DNA from: Tannerellaceae bacterium
Lineage (GTDB): Bacteria > Bacteroidota > Bacteroidia > Bacteroidales > Tannerellaceae
NCBI GenBank assembly: GCA_031270665.1
Contig: JAISXD010000023.1
Span: 1 to 32,787, forward strand
DNA length: 32,787 nucleotides
Reading direction: 5' to 3'
Part shown: in pieces, positions 1-7,667 of the stretch
How the letters are laid out: the number at the start of each line of letters is the position of its first letter
Numbering within the stretch: the stretch's first letter is position 1
Made by a program: the position numbers and the translations under genes
The notes under the pieces: generated by a model
What the model was told of the DNA's origin: nothing
The model's database searches: none
What the model saw: the letters and a program-made list of their open reading frames with translations, nothing else

Positions 1-66
1 AAATATGCTGCGACTAAGGATTATTTCCATGAACAGACAATGGGCGAAAGTTATACACTTTCTTAA
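1..66 (+). CDS. C-terminal tail of an unknown protein (5' end outside window)
   Basis: Frame 1 is open from the first base and stops with TAA at 64-66, giving 21 residues that end in MGESYTLS. There is too little sequence to assign a family. It is called as coding only because the frame is open to the window edge and is followed by a non-coding stretch and then a promoter, so it may be a chance reading. Confidence 0.35.
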   Translation, partial: KYAATKDYFHEQTMGESYTLS

Positions 67-131
67 AATGCCTACTATAAGGGCGGCTTAACGGGTGCGA
101 CAATTTGAATTGCACCCCATTAAAACACCAA

Positions 132-163
132 TTTGGTTGTTTCATTAAAAGTTCTTAGTTTTG
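132..163 (+). promoter_or_regulatory. Bacteroidota-type promoter for the 189-1032 gene pair
   Basis: TTTG at 132-135, a 20-bp spacer, then TAGTTTTG at 156-163 match the Bacteroidota -33/-7 consensus (TTTG, about 19-21 bp, TAnnTTTG) exactly. Transcription would start near 170, about 20 bases before the ATG at 189. This is the best promoter match in the window. Confidence 0.6.
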
Positions 164-188
164 CAAACTAACTAAAATTATATAATCA

Positions 189-521
189 ATGTGTTATACT
201 TTAAGTGCTGAGAAAATTCTGCTGAATTACTTTGCCGCAGAGCCTGAAAGTATTGAAGTTTCTTTTGAAGAAATCAGTATTTTATCTTGTAAGATAGTTC
301 AAAAATGCAATAATAGTATTATTACAAGAATAAGTACAGAAGACATAAAAGATGCTGTATCTCAAAGAGCTAATGTATTTAAACTTGTAGGAGCATCAGT
401 CGTATTGCTTAATCAAAACAACTATCTTTTCAAAAATATAGATATATTAAATCAAGCTATGCCTAAATTTGTAAAAGAAAGTTGTGAAGAGGTTTGTCTA
501 GAATATGCAAAAACCAGATGA
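189..521 (+). CDS. Hypothetical 110-aa protein
   Basis: I do not recognise this family. The product is 110 aa, with no signal peptide or membrane segment, a mildly acidic N-terminal half (AAEPESIEVSFEE) and a mixed hydrophobic/polar remainder. The ATG lies about 20 bases below a consensus promoter, and the 3' end overlaps the HD-domain gene by 17 bases, so the two are probably translated as a unit. Base composition is clearly more AT-rich than the purH-rodA block downstream, which fits an acquired segment. A role together with the HD protein is inferred from the overlap only. It may be a small partner or regulatory protein of an accessory system, but nothing in the sequence gives a function. 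Confidence 0.55.
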   Translation: MCYTLSAEKILLNYFAAEPESIEVSFEEISILSCKIVQKCNNSIITRISTEDIKDAVSQRANVFKLVGASVVLLNQNNYLFKNIDILNQAMPKFVKESCEEVCLEYAKTR

Positions 522-1032
522 CTATAAGATTTTTGAGGATTCGGTGCATGGGCATATAATAATTTCTGAAACGTATTGTCGTGAAATTATTGACAACTGG
601 ATGTTCCAACGTCCTCGTCGCATCGAACAAACTTCCATGCGGCCAATATTTCCTTCAGCTCATCATGATCGCTTTATTCACTCTATAGGAGTTTATCATG
701 TTGGAGAGAAAATGTTCACGAGCATTCAGGAAAACACATTAAAGTTTGATTCTTTTGTATATAATTTCATTAAAGAAACGCTCAGGCCAACCCCTTTCGT
801 TAAATCTTTTACACAAAAAGGATCGGTAGATGGATATTGGGGTTCCTTAAAAAAAACGTATGTTATTGCATGCTTACTTCACGATTGTGGACATGCTCCA
901 TTTTCTCATACTCTTGAGAGTTACTATTATAATGAAGCGACTGCAATAAACGATGACATATTAACAATTCCTTTAAACAAAGATATTATAAAAGAAAAGA
1001 AATTAATAACCAGAGGGCATTATTGCGATTAG
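505..1032 (+). CDS. HD-domain phosphohydrolase-like protein, C-terminally truncated
   Basis: This 175-aa product resembles the N-terminal part of HD-superfamily phosphohydrolases of the dGTPase/SAMHD1-like type. After an opening EDSVHGHI come the first metal His in DRFIHSIGVYH (H59) and the signature HDCGHAPFSH (H126-D127, H130, H135). Members are usually well over 300 aa and need a further Asp C-terminal to these motifs. That region is missing, so the product is probably inactive or this is a gene remnant. The frame stops at 1030-1032, only 10 bases before the left inverted repeat of the element at 1043-1627, and no continuation was recognised beyond it. It overlaps the 110-aa gene by 17 bases and shares its AT-rich composition. 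The family call is fairly sure; substrate and role are unknown. Confidence 0.6.
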   Translation: MQKPDDYKIFEDSVHGHIIISETYCREIIDNWMFQRPRRIEQTSMRPIFPSAHHDRFIHSIGVYHVGEKMFTSIQENTLKFDSFVYNFIKETLRPTPFVKSFTQKGSVDGYWGSLKKTYVIACLLHDCGHAPFSHTLESYYYNEATAINDDILTIPLNKDIIKEKKLITRGHYCD

Positions 1033-1042
1033 TGGGAGAATT

Positions 1043-1061
1043 GCCATTTTACATTTTGCTA
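1043..1061 (+). repeat. Left terminal inverted repeat
   Basis: 19 bp, pairing with 1609-1627 at 17 of 19 positions. Confidence 0.6.
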
Positions 1062-1357
1062 TTTTGTCACTCTGTTATTTTATCCCCTGCCGGTTTCGCT
1101 TATTTGTACTCCCATCCGGGATAACTCCTGAAAACACGCTGCATTTTGTACTTGTTTTTTGATAAAATAATACAAAAAGAAAGGAAATATTGACTATATG
1201 TGCTCCAATTAATCCTATACTGAAGTGAAATAAAGCAAAAAGCAACCATTTGCTATCTGTTTGCTCAATGAAAACTGCGGGTAAAAATAGTTGTTTTAGC
1301 GCCATTCCGAGTCTCCGGAAGCCGCTTTTCCGGGCGTTTTCGAGCCTTCCGGTTTTT

Positions 1358-1445
1358 CATTGTGATGTCTTCACCAAGCCATTGTGATGCCTTTACAAAG
1401 ACATCGCAATGCTTTTGCAAAGGCATCGTAATGCTTTCCTGGAGA
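1358..1445. repeat. Four tandem 22-bp units with internal palindromes
   Basis: Units begin at 1358, 1380, 1402 and 1424, exactly 22 bp apart. Each starts CATYGYRATG, itself nearly palindromic, and the middle units continue with a CTTTnCAAAG-like palindrome; the first and last units diverge at the 3' side. An 8-bp inverted repeat (1309-1316/1441-1448) brackets the array. The 22-bp period is about two helical turns, so repeated protein binding or a folded transcript are both possible. Confidence 0.6.
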
Positions 1446-1608
1446 CTCCGTCATGTTTTCCGAAAGCCTCTCACAAAACAGTCAATAAAGACCCATTTGA
1501 TTACGAAAACAATCAAAATCACCCGCTGATTCCCCCCTTTCCGAACAAAACATCCGTTAGCTGAAATTGCAAATTCCTTAAAATCTGTCAGCGGGTAAGC
1601 CTTAACGG

Positions 1609-1627
1609 TAGCATATTGTAAAATGGC
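1609..1627 (-). repeat. Right terminal inverted repeat
   Basis: Reverse complement of 1043-1061 with two mismatches. The sequence beyond it shows no similarity to the left flank. Confidence 0.6.
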
Positions 1628-1659
1628 CCGGCTTCCCTTCCTCTTTAAGACATGGTTGC

Positions 1660-1675
1660 GGAATAATCATATTCC
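1660..1675. repeat. Short perfect inverted repeat upstream of purH
   Basis: GGAATA, a 4-base centre ATCA, then TATTCC. It could be a regulator site for the purH operon or chance in AT-rich DNA. No terminator-like T run follows directly. Confidence 0.2.
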
Positions 1676-1725
1676 TATGAAGAAGATAAAAGTATTAAAG
1701 ATGATTTTAGAAGTCAGGGAGTTAA

Positions 1726-1773
1726 GTAGCCAGGTAGTGGGAGTAGTCGGGTAGCAGGAGTAGTTATATGTAG
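1726..1773 (+). repeat. Quasi-periodic GTAG tract
   Basis: GTAG recurs at 1726, 1734, 1743, 1751, 1760 and 1770 in a purine-rich run, then two T7 runs follow. Spacing is 8 to 10 bp. Function unknown; it lies 50-100 bases above the likely purH promoter. Confidence 0.45.
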
Positions 1774-1799
1774 TTTTTTTGAGTTTTTTTATTCTCATC

Positions 1800-1831
1800 T
1801 TTAAGTAAATAGAAATAATTGCCTATTTTTG
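1800..1831 (+). promoter_or_regulatory. Likely promoter of the purH-mre-rodA operon
   Basis: TATTTTTG at 1824-1831 fits the -7 consensus TAnnTTTG. A partial -33 element, TTTA, lies at 1800-1803 with 20-bp spacing. The start of transcription would be near 1838, about 30 bases before the purH ATG. Confidence 0.45.
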
Positions 1832-1869
1832 TGTTTTAAAATCAATAATGAAAATCATAGAAATAAAAG

Positions 1870-3393
1870 ATGATAGCATCGAAGCGAATGAGACGTGCCT
1901 TGGTTTCTGTTTATCATAAGGAAGGATTGGCTGAAATAGTAAAGAAACTCCATGAAGAGGGTGTAAGTTTTGTTTCTACCGGTGGAACCCAGGCATTTAT
2001 AGAGTCATTGGGTTTACCTTGCGAGGCTGTTGAAGAGCTTACGGGGTATCCTTCTATTTTAGGCGGGCGGGTAAAAACGCTTCATCCGAAAGTGTTTGGC
2101 GGTATCCTCGCGCGGCGTGACAATATAACGGATGAAGAACAACTGGCAGCATATGCAATTCCGGAAACAGACCTGGTGATTGTAGACTTATATCCTTTTG
2201 AAGAAACAGTTGCCTGCGGTGCAACAGAACAGAACATCATAGAGAAAATAGATATAGGCGGCATATCCCTGATTCGTGCAGCCGCTAAGAATTATAAAGA
2301 TGTGGTGATTATAGCATCGAAAGCCCAATACTCGCCTTTATTGCATATATTGGAAGAGAAAGGCGCCGAAACTACGTTGGAAGACCGCCGCTGGTTTGCC
2401 AAAGAAGCATTTGCTGTTTCTTCGGGTTACGATACGGCTATTTTTAATTACTTCGATAATGGAGAAGGCTCTACTTTCAGGATGGCGGTAGACGAACCGA
2501 TGCATCTGCGCTATGGAGAGAATCCACACCAGCAGGCTTTATTTTTCGGTAAATTCAATGAAGTATTCGATCAGATTCATGGAAAAGAAATTTCATATAA
2601 TAACTTACTCGATATTGATTCGGCAATAACCCTGATAGATGAATTTGACGAATTGACTTTTGCTATATTAAAACATACGAATGCTTGTGGCATTGCTTCA
2701 CGTGATTCTGTAACAGAGGCGTGGAAAGATGCGCTGGCGGGCGACCCTGTATCCGCTTTTGGGGGCATATTAATAACCAATGTTGCTATCAATAAAGAAG
2801 TAGCGGAAGAAATCAATAAAATTTTCTTCGAGGTAATTATTGCTCCCGATTACGACACGGACGCATTGGAAGTGTTGATGCAAAAGAAAAACCGTATCAT
2901 ACTTATCCGTAAAGAGGCGAAAACACCTGCGATACAATTCCGTTCTTTATTGAATGGCGTGTTGGTGCAAGACAAAGACCTGAGTATCCAGGCAGCCGGT
3001 GATTTGGAACCGATGACGGAAAAACAACCTGATCCGCAAGAGGCAGCCGATTTGCTATTTGCCAATAAATTAGTGAAACATAGCAAGTCGAATGCGATTA
3101 CGCTGGTGAAGAATAAACAACTTTGCGCCAGCGGGGTTGGACAAACGTCGCGCGTGGATGCGTTGAAACAGGCGATTGAAAAAGCCCGTTCGTTCGGGTT
3201 TAGCCTGAATGGCGCCGTAATGGCTTCGGATGCGTTTTTCCCCTTCTCTGATTGTGTTGAGATAGCGCACAACGCAGGGATTACGGCTATTATCCAACCG
3301 GCCGGTTCGATAAAGGATAAATTGTCGGTTGAGTATTGTAATGAACACGGTTTAGCGATGGTGAAGACGGGCATCCGTCATTTTAAACATTAA
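1870..3393 (+). CDS. purH: Bifunctional AICAR formyltransferase / IMP cyclohydrolase
   Basis: PurH catalyses the last two steps of purine synthesis in the cytosol: formylation of AICAR with 10-formyl-THF, then ring closure to IMP. The 507-aa length is normal for the family. The N-terminal MGS-like cyclohydrolase domain (about 1-150) opens with RRALVSVYHKEGLAEI and contains VSTGGTQ and GGRVKTLHPK. The C-terminal transformylase domain carries the characteristic ILKHTNACGIA, DPVSAFGG and, near the end, AVMASDAFFPF and ITAIIQPAGSI. The ATG at 1870 gives the usual family start. mreB begins 15 bases after the stop, so purH is probably the first gene of a transcript running through rodA, an order common in Bacteroidales. 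Confidence 0.97.
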   Translation: MIASKRMRRALVSVYHKEGLAEIVKKLHEEGVSFVSTGGTQAFIESLGLPCEAVEELTGYPSILGGRVKTLHPKVFGGILARRDNITDEEQLAAYAIPETDLVIVDLYPFEETVACGATEQNIIEKIDIGGISLIRAAAKNYKDVVIIASKAQYSPLLHILEEKGAETTLEDRRWFAKEAFAVSSGYDTAIFNYFDNGEGSTFRMAVDEPMHLRYGENPHQQALFFGKFNEVFDQIHGKEISYNNLLDIDSAITLIDEFDELTFAILKHTNACGIASRDSVTEAWKDALAGDPVSAFGGILITNVAINKEVAEEINKIFFEVIIAPDYDTDALEVLMQKKNRIILIRKEAKTPAIQFRSLLNGVLVQDKDLSIQAAGDLEPMTEKQPDPQEAADLLFANKLVKHSKSNAITLVKNKQLCASGVGQTSRVDALKQAIEKARSFGFSLNGAVMASDAFFPFSDCVEIAHNAGITAIIQPAGSIKDKLSVEYCNEHGLAMVKTGIRHFKH

Positions 3394-3408
3394 TTGATTG
3401 CAAGACAA

Positions 3409-4428
3409 ATGGGATTATTTTCTTTTACACAAGAAATAGCGATGGACCTGGGCACGGCAAACACCATTATTATAAGTAATGGAAAGATTGTTGTAGACGA
3501 GCCGTCGGTAGTAGCCTTAGACAGGCGTACGGATAAAGTATTGGCGGTAGGCGAAAAGGCGCGCCAGATGCATGGTAAGACACACGAAGATATTCGCACG
3601 ATCCGCCCGTTGCGGGATGGTGTGATAGCGGATTTCTTTGCCGCAGAACAGATGATCCGCGGCATGATAAAGATGATCGGTTCGAAAAGCCACTGGTTTT
3701 CGCCTTCGCTGCGTATTGTAGTATGTATTCCGTCGGGTAGTACGGAAGTGGAGCTTCGCGCCGTCCGCGATTCGGCCGAACATGCCGGAGGGCGTGATGT
3801 TTATATGATTTATGAACCCATGGCGGCCGCTATCGGTATCGGCATTGACGTAGAGGCTCCCGAAGGGAATATGGTGGTGGATATAGGCGGCGGTACAACG
3901 GAAATCGCCGTTATATCACTGGGAGGTATCGTGTCGAACAAATCCATCCGTATAGCCGGCGACGACCTGACTGCCGATATTATGGAATACATGCGCCGGC
4001 AGCATAATGTGAAAGTGGGAGAACGCACGGCTGAACAAATAAAAATTAATGTAGGCTCGGCGTTAACCTTTCTGGATAATCCCCCGGAAGACTATGTAGT
4101 GCATGGGCCTAATCAGATGACAGCTTTACCAATGGAAGTTTCCGTATCTTACCAGGAGATAGCCCACTGTTTGGAAAAGTCTCTTTCAAAAATGGAAGCC
4201 GCCATTTTAAGCGCATTGGAAACGACGCCTCCCGAATTATATGCCGACATCGTACACAACGGTATTTACTTAGCAGGCGGAGGCGCTTTAATGAGAGGCC
4301 TTGACAAACGTTTGACGGAAAAAATAAATATCCCCTTTCATGTGGCCGAAGACCCTTTGCACGCTGTGGCAAAAGGAACCGGCGTAGCGTTGAAAAACAT
4401 AGAAAAGTTTAATTTTCTTATACGATAA
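3409..4428 (+). CDS. mreB: Rod-shape-determining actin homologue MreB
   Basis: MreB polymerises under the inner membrane and guides the elongasome. The sequence has the actin-fold nucleotide motifs: phosphate-1 MDLGTANT near the start, phosphate-2 VDIGGGTTE in the middle, and the adenosine motif LAGGGALMRG towards the C-terminus. Length from the ATG is 339 aa, typical for the family. An in-frame TTG at 3394 directly abuts the purH stop and would add five residues, but the ATG at 3409 gives the conserved N-terminus MGLFSFTQEIAMD and is preferred. mreC follows after 33 bases. Confidence 0.96.
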   Translation: MGLFSFTQEIAMDLGTANTIIISNGKIVVDEPSVVALDRRTDKVLAVGEKARQMHGKTHEDIRTIRPLRDGVIADFFAAEQMIRGMIKMIGSKSHWFSPSLRIVVCIPSGSTEVELRAVRDSAEHAGGRDVYMIYEPMAAAIGIGIDVEAPEGNMVVDIGGGTTEIAVISLGGIVSNKSIRIAGDDLTADIMEYMRRQHNVKVGERTAEQIKINVGSALTFLDNPPEDYVVHGPNQMTALPMEVSVSYQEIAHCLEKSLSKMEAAILSALETTPPELYADIVHNGIYLAGGGALMRGLDKRLTEKINIPFHVAEDPLHAVAKGTGVALKNIEKFNFLIR

Positions 4429-4430
4429 AA

Positions 4431-4460
4431 GCAATTGACAGTCGGCAATTGACAATTGAT
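4431..4460 (+). repeat. Short AATTGACA-type repeats between mreB and mreC
   Basis: The 33-base gap holds three near copies of (C)AATTGACA/AATTGAT in direct order. No promoter or terminator is evident, so it is probably just a small simple-repeat spacer within the operon. Confidence 0.3.
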
Positions 4461-4461
4461 T

Positions 4462-5316
4462 ATGCGTAAACTGCTTGACTTTCTGATAGGAAAGAGACAT
4501 TGGTTTTTATTTATATTTCTTGAATTTGTATCTGTAGCTCTGGTTTATCGTACTAATGCCTATCAACAGAGCATCATGTTCAGTACGGCAAATGTAATAA
4601 CAGCGAATATTGTATCGGTTACAGGCTCGGTTACTTCTTATCTGAATTTACGTGAAAAGAATAAAGACCTTCTTGAGCGTAATGGCAGGTTGGAAATGGA
4701 ATTGTTGCGAATGAAAGATATGATAGAAGCCATGAAAGCAGATACGGCCGTATTCCGCGCATTTGTAAATGACAGCGCCCGTTTCTTCCCCTATGACTTT
4801 ACAACAGCCAAAGTGATAAATAACAGCGTATCGTATCTTTCTAATTACATTACCCTGAATAAAGGCCGGGAAGACGGGATATTGCTCGATATGGGCGTTG
4901 TTTCCGAAAGTGGGGTAGTAGGCGTTGTTGCTACTGTTTCCGATTATTATTCCGTGGTATTACCCTTACTTAATACAAAATTCAAATTGAGTTGCAAGGT
5001 GTTGGGGAGTAGCCACATCGGTTCATTAAGTTGGAACGGGCGTTACGCCCGGTATGCCAATTTGGATGAACTTCCCCGGCATGTGCAGTTTCAGATTGGC
5101 GATACCATCGTAACAAGCGGTTATTCGGCTGTTTTCCCCGAAGGTATCCTGGTTGGATTTGTTTCTTCCTTTGAAAGACAGCGCGACGACAATTTCAACT
5201 CATTGAAAGTAGAGCTGGCAACAGACTTCCAACGTTTAAGTAATGTAATGGTAATACGAAATTTCCGCCAGGAAAAACAATGGACGATAGAGCGGGAGGC
5301 ACAAGGCGATGAATAA
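4462..5316 (+). CDS. mreC: Cell-shape protein MreC
   Basis: MreC is the periplasmic scaffold of the elongasome, linking MreB/MreD to PBP2. The 284-aa sequence has a short cytoplasmic N-terminus, one membrane helix (about residues 13-30, rich in F/L/V), a coiled-coil stretch (about 58-95: LREKNKDLLERNGRLEMELL) and then the paired beta-domain region with GREDGILLDMGVVSESGVVG, the MreC core signature. An upstream in-frame TTG at 4456 would add two residues; the ATG at 4462 is the likely start. The last bases overlap mreD by 8 nt, which suggests translational coupling. Confidence 0.95.
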   Translation: MRKLLDFLIGKRHWFLFIFLEFVSVALVYRTNAYQQSIMFSTANVITANIVSVTGSVTSYLNLREKNKDLLERNGRLEMELLRMKDMIEAMKADTAVFRAFVNDSARFFPYDFTTAKVINNSVSYLSNYITLNKGREDGILLDMGVVSESGVVGVVATVSDYYSVVLPLLNTKFKLSCKVLGSSHIGSLSWNGRYARYANLDELPRHVQFQIGDTIVTSGYSAVFPEGILVGFVSSFERQRDDNFNSLKVELATDFQRLSNVMVIRNFRQEKQWTIEREAQGDE

Positions 5317-5821
5317 TGTTATAAGAGGAATCAGTTATTTTGTCTTGTTGGTATTGATTCAGGTGCTTATCCTGAACAATATCCATTTTCTCCGCCTGGT
5401 AACCCCTTTTCTCTATCTCTATTTTATTGTAAAGATGCCGGTTGGGTTTACTTCGGCGCGTGTCACTTTTCTTTCCTTTTTACTGGGGCTTATTATTGAT
5501 ATATTCTCCAATACGCCGGGTATGCATGCTGCTGCCTGTACGTTTGCCGGATTTGCCCGCCCGGCTATTATCAAGGTTTTGATGGGCGACGAATTACCGG
5601 ACGCCATCTCTCCTTCCTTTAAAACATTTGGATATGGAGGCTTTTTCAGGTATGTAATTATCTTGGTGGTGTTGCATCATTTTACGTTGTTTATCGTAGA
5701 ATCGTTGACGTTGTTCGATCCCCTGTTCCTTCTGATCCGTATTGTTGGAAACGTGACCGCAACTACGCTCCTGATTTGTATTGTGGAAGCATTTAATGTG
5801 GAAGGACAGCGAAATGACTAA
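5309..5821 (+). CDS. mreD: Rod shape-determining membrane protein MreD
   Basis: A 170-aa strongly hydrophobic protein with about five or six predicted membrane helices and the MreD-like motif LLGLIIDIFSNTPGMHAAAC. MreD sequences diverge widely, so position between mreC and the PBP2 gene is the strongest support. Both ends overlap neighbours (8 nt with mreC, 8 nt with mrdA), typical of tightly coupled membrane-complex subunits. Confidence 0.92.
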   Translation: MNNVIRGISYFVLLVLIQVLILNNIHFLRLVTPFLYLYFIVKMPVGFTSARVTFLSFLLGLIIDIFSNTPGMHAAACTFAGFARPAIIKVLMGDELPDAISPSFKTFGYGGFFRYVIILVVLHHFTLFIVESLTLFDPLFLLIRIVGNVTATTLLICIVEAFNVEGQRND

Positions 5822-7667
5822 TACGAAATATGCATTTGAGAACAGGCGCTATATTCTTTCGGGAGCAGTTATCCTGGTTGTTATCGTTTTTATTGTCCGT
5901 TTGTTTTATCTTCAGGTAATAGAGAATGAATATAAGGCATGGGCCGATAGTAACGCCTTCTTAAAGAAAACGCTCTATCCTTCGCGCGGCATGATTTACG
6001 ACCGGAATGATAAGTTGCTTGTATTTAATCAGCAGGCCTACGATGTAATGCTGATCATGCGTGAAATTAAACCGTTCGACACGCTTGATTTCTGTAATAC
6101 GGTAGGTATCACGAAAGAACTGTTTATTAAACGTATAGCCGACATCAAGAACCGCCGTTTAAATCCGGGATATTCTTCCTATGTCCCACAGGTATTTATG
6201 AATCAGCTTTCTGCCCAGGATTACGGCGTATTGCAGGAAAAGCTATATAAATTTCCCGGCTTTTATATTCAGAACCGTACCATCCGCGAATACGAGTATC
6301 CTTATGCCGCCCATGTGTTAGGGAATATCGGACAGGTAAACAAGCGGGATATCGAACAAAACAGTTACTATGTGCAGGGAGATAATTCCGGTCGTTCCGG
6401 CATAGAGCGCTCTTACGAAGAAGTGTTGAGGGGAGAAAAAGGAGTAGAAATATTGATCCGTGATGCACATGGCCGGATAAAAGGAAAATACGAAGACGGC
6501 AAATATGATGTGGCGCCTGCTTCGGGAAAGAACCTGACCCTTTCGCTGGATATGGATTTGCAGGCTTACGGCGAGAAACTCATGCAAAATAAATTGGGCA
6601 GTATTGTCATGATTGAACCTTCTACGGGCGAAGTGCTTTGTATGGTTTCTACTCCTACATATGACCCTAATATGCTTGTAGGCAGGCAACGCGGGAGAAA
6701 TCACACCTTGCTTGAAAGCGATCCGCTGAAACCTCTTTTCGACAGGGCTATTATGGCCAGCTACCCTCCGGGTTCCACCTTCAAACCGGCTATGGGGCTT
6801 ATCTTTCTTCAGGAAGAGGTTATTACTCCCGAAACAATGTATTCCTGCGGACATGGTTATCCGGTATTAGGAGGCAAACCGGCTTGCCACGGCCATTTTT
6901 CTCCCTTGAATTTAGTGCCTGCTATCGCCACTTCCTGTAATGCTTTTTTCTGTTGGGGATTACGTGATATGATTGATAGCCGCAAACGTTATCCTTCCGT
7001 ACAGGAGGGATTTGACGTTTGGCGCGATCATATGTTGAACATGGGTTACGGACGCCCGTTAGGCCTTGACTTGCCCGGTGAAAAAGGTGGTTCCATCCCT
7101 ACAAGTAAAATGTATGATAAATTTTATAAAGGGCGCTGGTCGTCGAGCACGATTATTTCTATTGCGATAGGACAGGGTGAAGTATTGGCAACCCCTCTTC
7201 AGATATGTAACCTGGCGACAACGATCGCTAACAGGGGCTATTTTTATACCCCTCATGTAGTGAAATTGATTGAAGACGGACAATTAGACTCTGTTTATAC
7301 GAAAAGGCGGTATTCTACAATTGATGCAAAACATTACGCCTATTTGGCCGAAGGCATGCGCAGTGCCGTAACAGGTGGAACCTGCCGCCGGGCGGCGCTG
7401 CCTGATATCTCCGTTTGCGGTAAGACAGGCACCTCGGAAAATCCGCATGGGAAAGACCATTCCATCTTTATGGGATTTGCTCCGTATGAGAATCCGCAGG
7501 TTGCTATTTCCGTACTTGTAGAAAATGCCGGTTTTGGCGCAACCTATGCGGTTCCGATAGCTAAACTGATGTTACAGAAATACCTGTATGGGAAAATTCA
7601 GGATAGCGACCAATACCTGGAAGAATCGATCATAAATATGCCCATATTACCAAGAAATGTATTATAG
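5814..7667 (+). CDS. mrdA: Penicillin-binding protein 2 (elongasome transpeptidase)
   Basis: This class B PBP crosslinks lateral-wall peptidoglycan together with the glycosyltransferase RodA. Counted from the ATG at 5814 (617 aa), there is an N-terminal membrane anchor at about residues 12-35, a PBP dimerisation domain, and a transpeptidase domain with the active-site SxxK in PPGSTFKPAMG (Ser321, Lys324), SxN as ATSCNAFF (about Ser374) and KTG in VCGKTGTSENPHGKDH. A longer reading from TTG 5781 would run deep into mreD and is less likely. It overlaps rodA by 11 nt. Confidence 0.95.
   Translation: MTNTKYAFENRRYILSGAVILVVIVFIVRLFYLQVIENEYKAWADSNAFLKKTLYPSRGMIYDRNDKLLVFNQQAYDVMLIMREIKPFDTLDFCNTVGITKELFIKRIADIKNRRLNPGYSSYVPQVFMNQLSAQDYGVLQEKLYKFPGFYIQNRTIREYEYPYAAHVLGNIGQVNKRDIEQNSYYVQGDNSGRSGIERSYEEVLRGEKGVEILIRDAHGRIKGKYEDGKYDVAPASGKNLTLSLDMDLQAYGEKLMQNKLGSIVMIEPSTGEVLCMVSTPTYDPNMLVGRQRGRNHTLLESDPLKPLFDRAIMASYPPGSTFKPAMGLIFLQEEVITPETMYSCGHGYPVLGGKPACHGHFSPLNLVPAIATSCNAFFCWGLRDMIDSRKRYPSVQEGFDVWRDHMLNMGYGRPLGLDLPGEKGGSIPTSKMYDKFYKGRWSSSTIISIAIGQGEVLATPLQICNLATTIANRGYFYTPHVVKLIEDGQLDSVYTKRRYSTIDAKHYAYLAEGMRSAVTGGTCRRAALPDISVCGKTGTSENPHGKDHSIFMGFAPYENPQVAISVLVENAGFGATYAVPIAKLMLQKYLYGKIQDSDQYLEESIINMPILPRNVL

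Larger units (their letters stand above)
1043..1627. mobile_element. 585-bp element with 19-bp terminal inverted repeats (MITE-like), gene-free
   Basis: The left end GCCATTTTACATTTTGCTA (1043-1061) and the reverse complement of the right end (1609-1627) agree at 17 of 19 positions, the outer 11 perfectly. Inside are further inverted repeats (GAGTCTCC 1309-1316 with GGAGACTC 1441-1448; ACCCGCTGA 1521-1529 with TCAGCGGGT 1588-1596) and a 22-bp tandem array. No plausible gene is present; a 76-codon minus-strand frame has no protein-like features. No target-site duplication is visible, which could reflect age or a deletion at one side. Its position at the break of the HD gene suggests that insertion or recombination truncated that gene. 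Mobility is inferred from structure only. Confidence 0.45.

Noticed and set aside
1075-1305. Minus-strand 76-codon frame inside the inverted-repeat element
   Set aside because: No recognisable domain, no promoter or start context, and it lies in non-coding repeat DNA.
1358-1445. Short repeats as a CRISPR array
   Set aside because: The 22-bp units are directly adjacent with no unique spacers, and no cas genes are nearby.
1677-1754. 25-codon plus-strand frame (MKKIKVLKMILEV...) upstream of purH
   Set aside because: It lies above the likely promoter and runs into the GTAG tract, so it is unlikely to be a leader peptide of purH. There is no independent support.
2850-3374. 174-codon minus-strand frame opposite purH
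   Set aside because: Antisense shadow of a certain gene; no domain or promoter.
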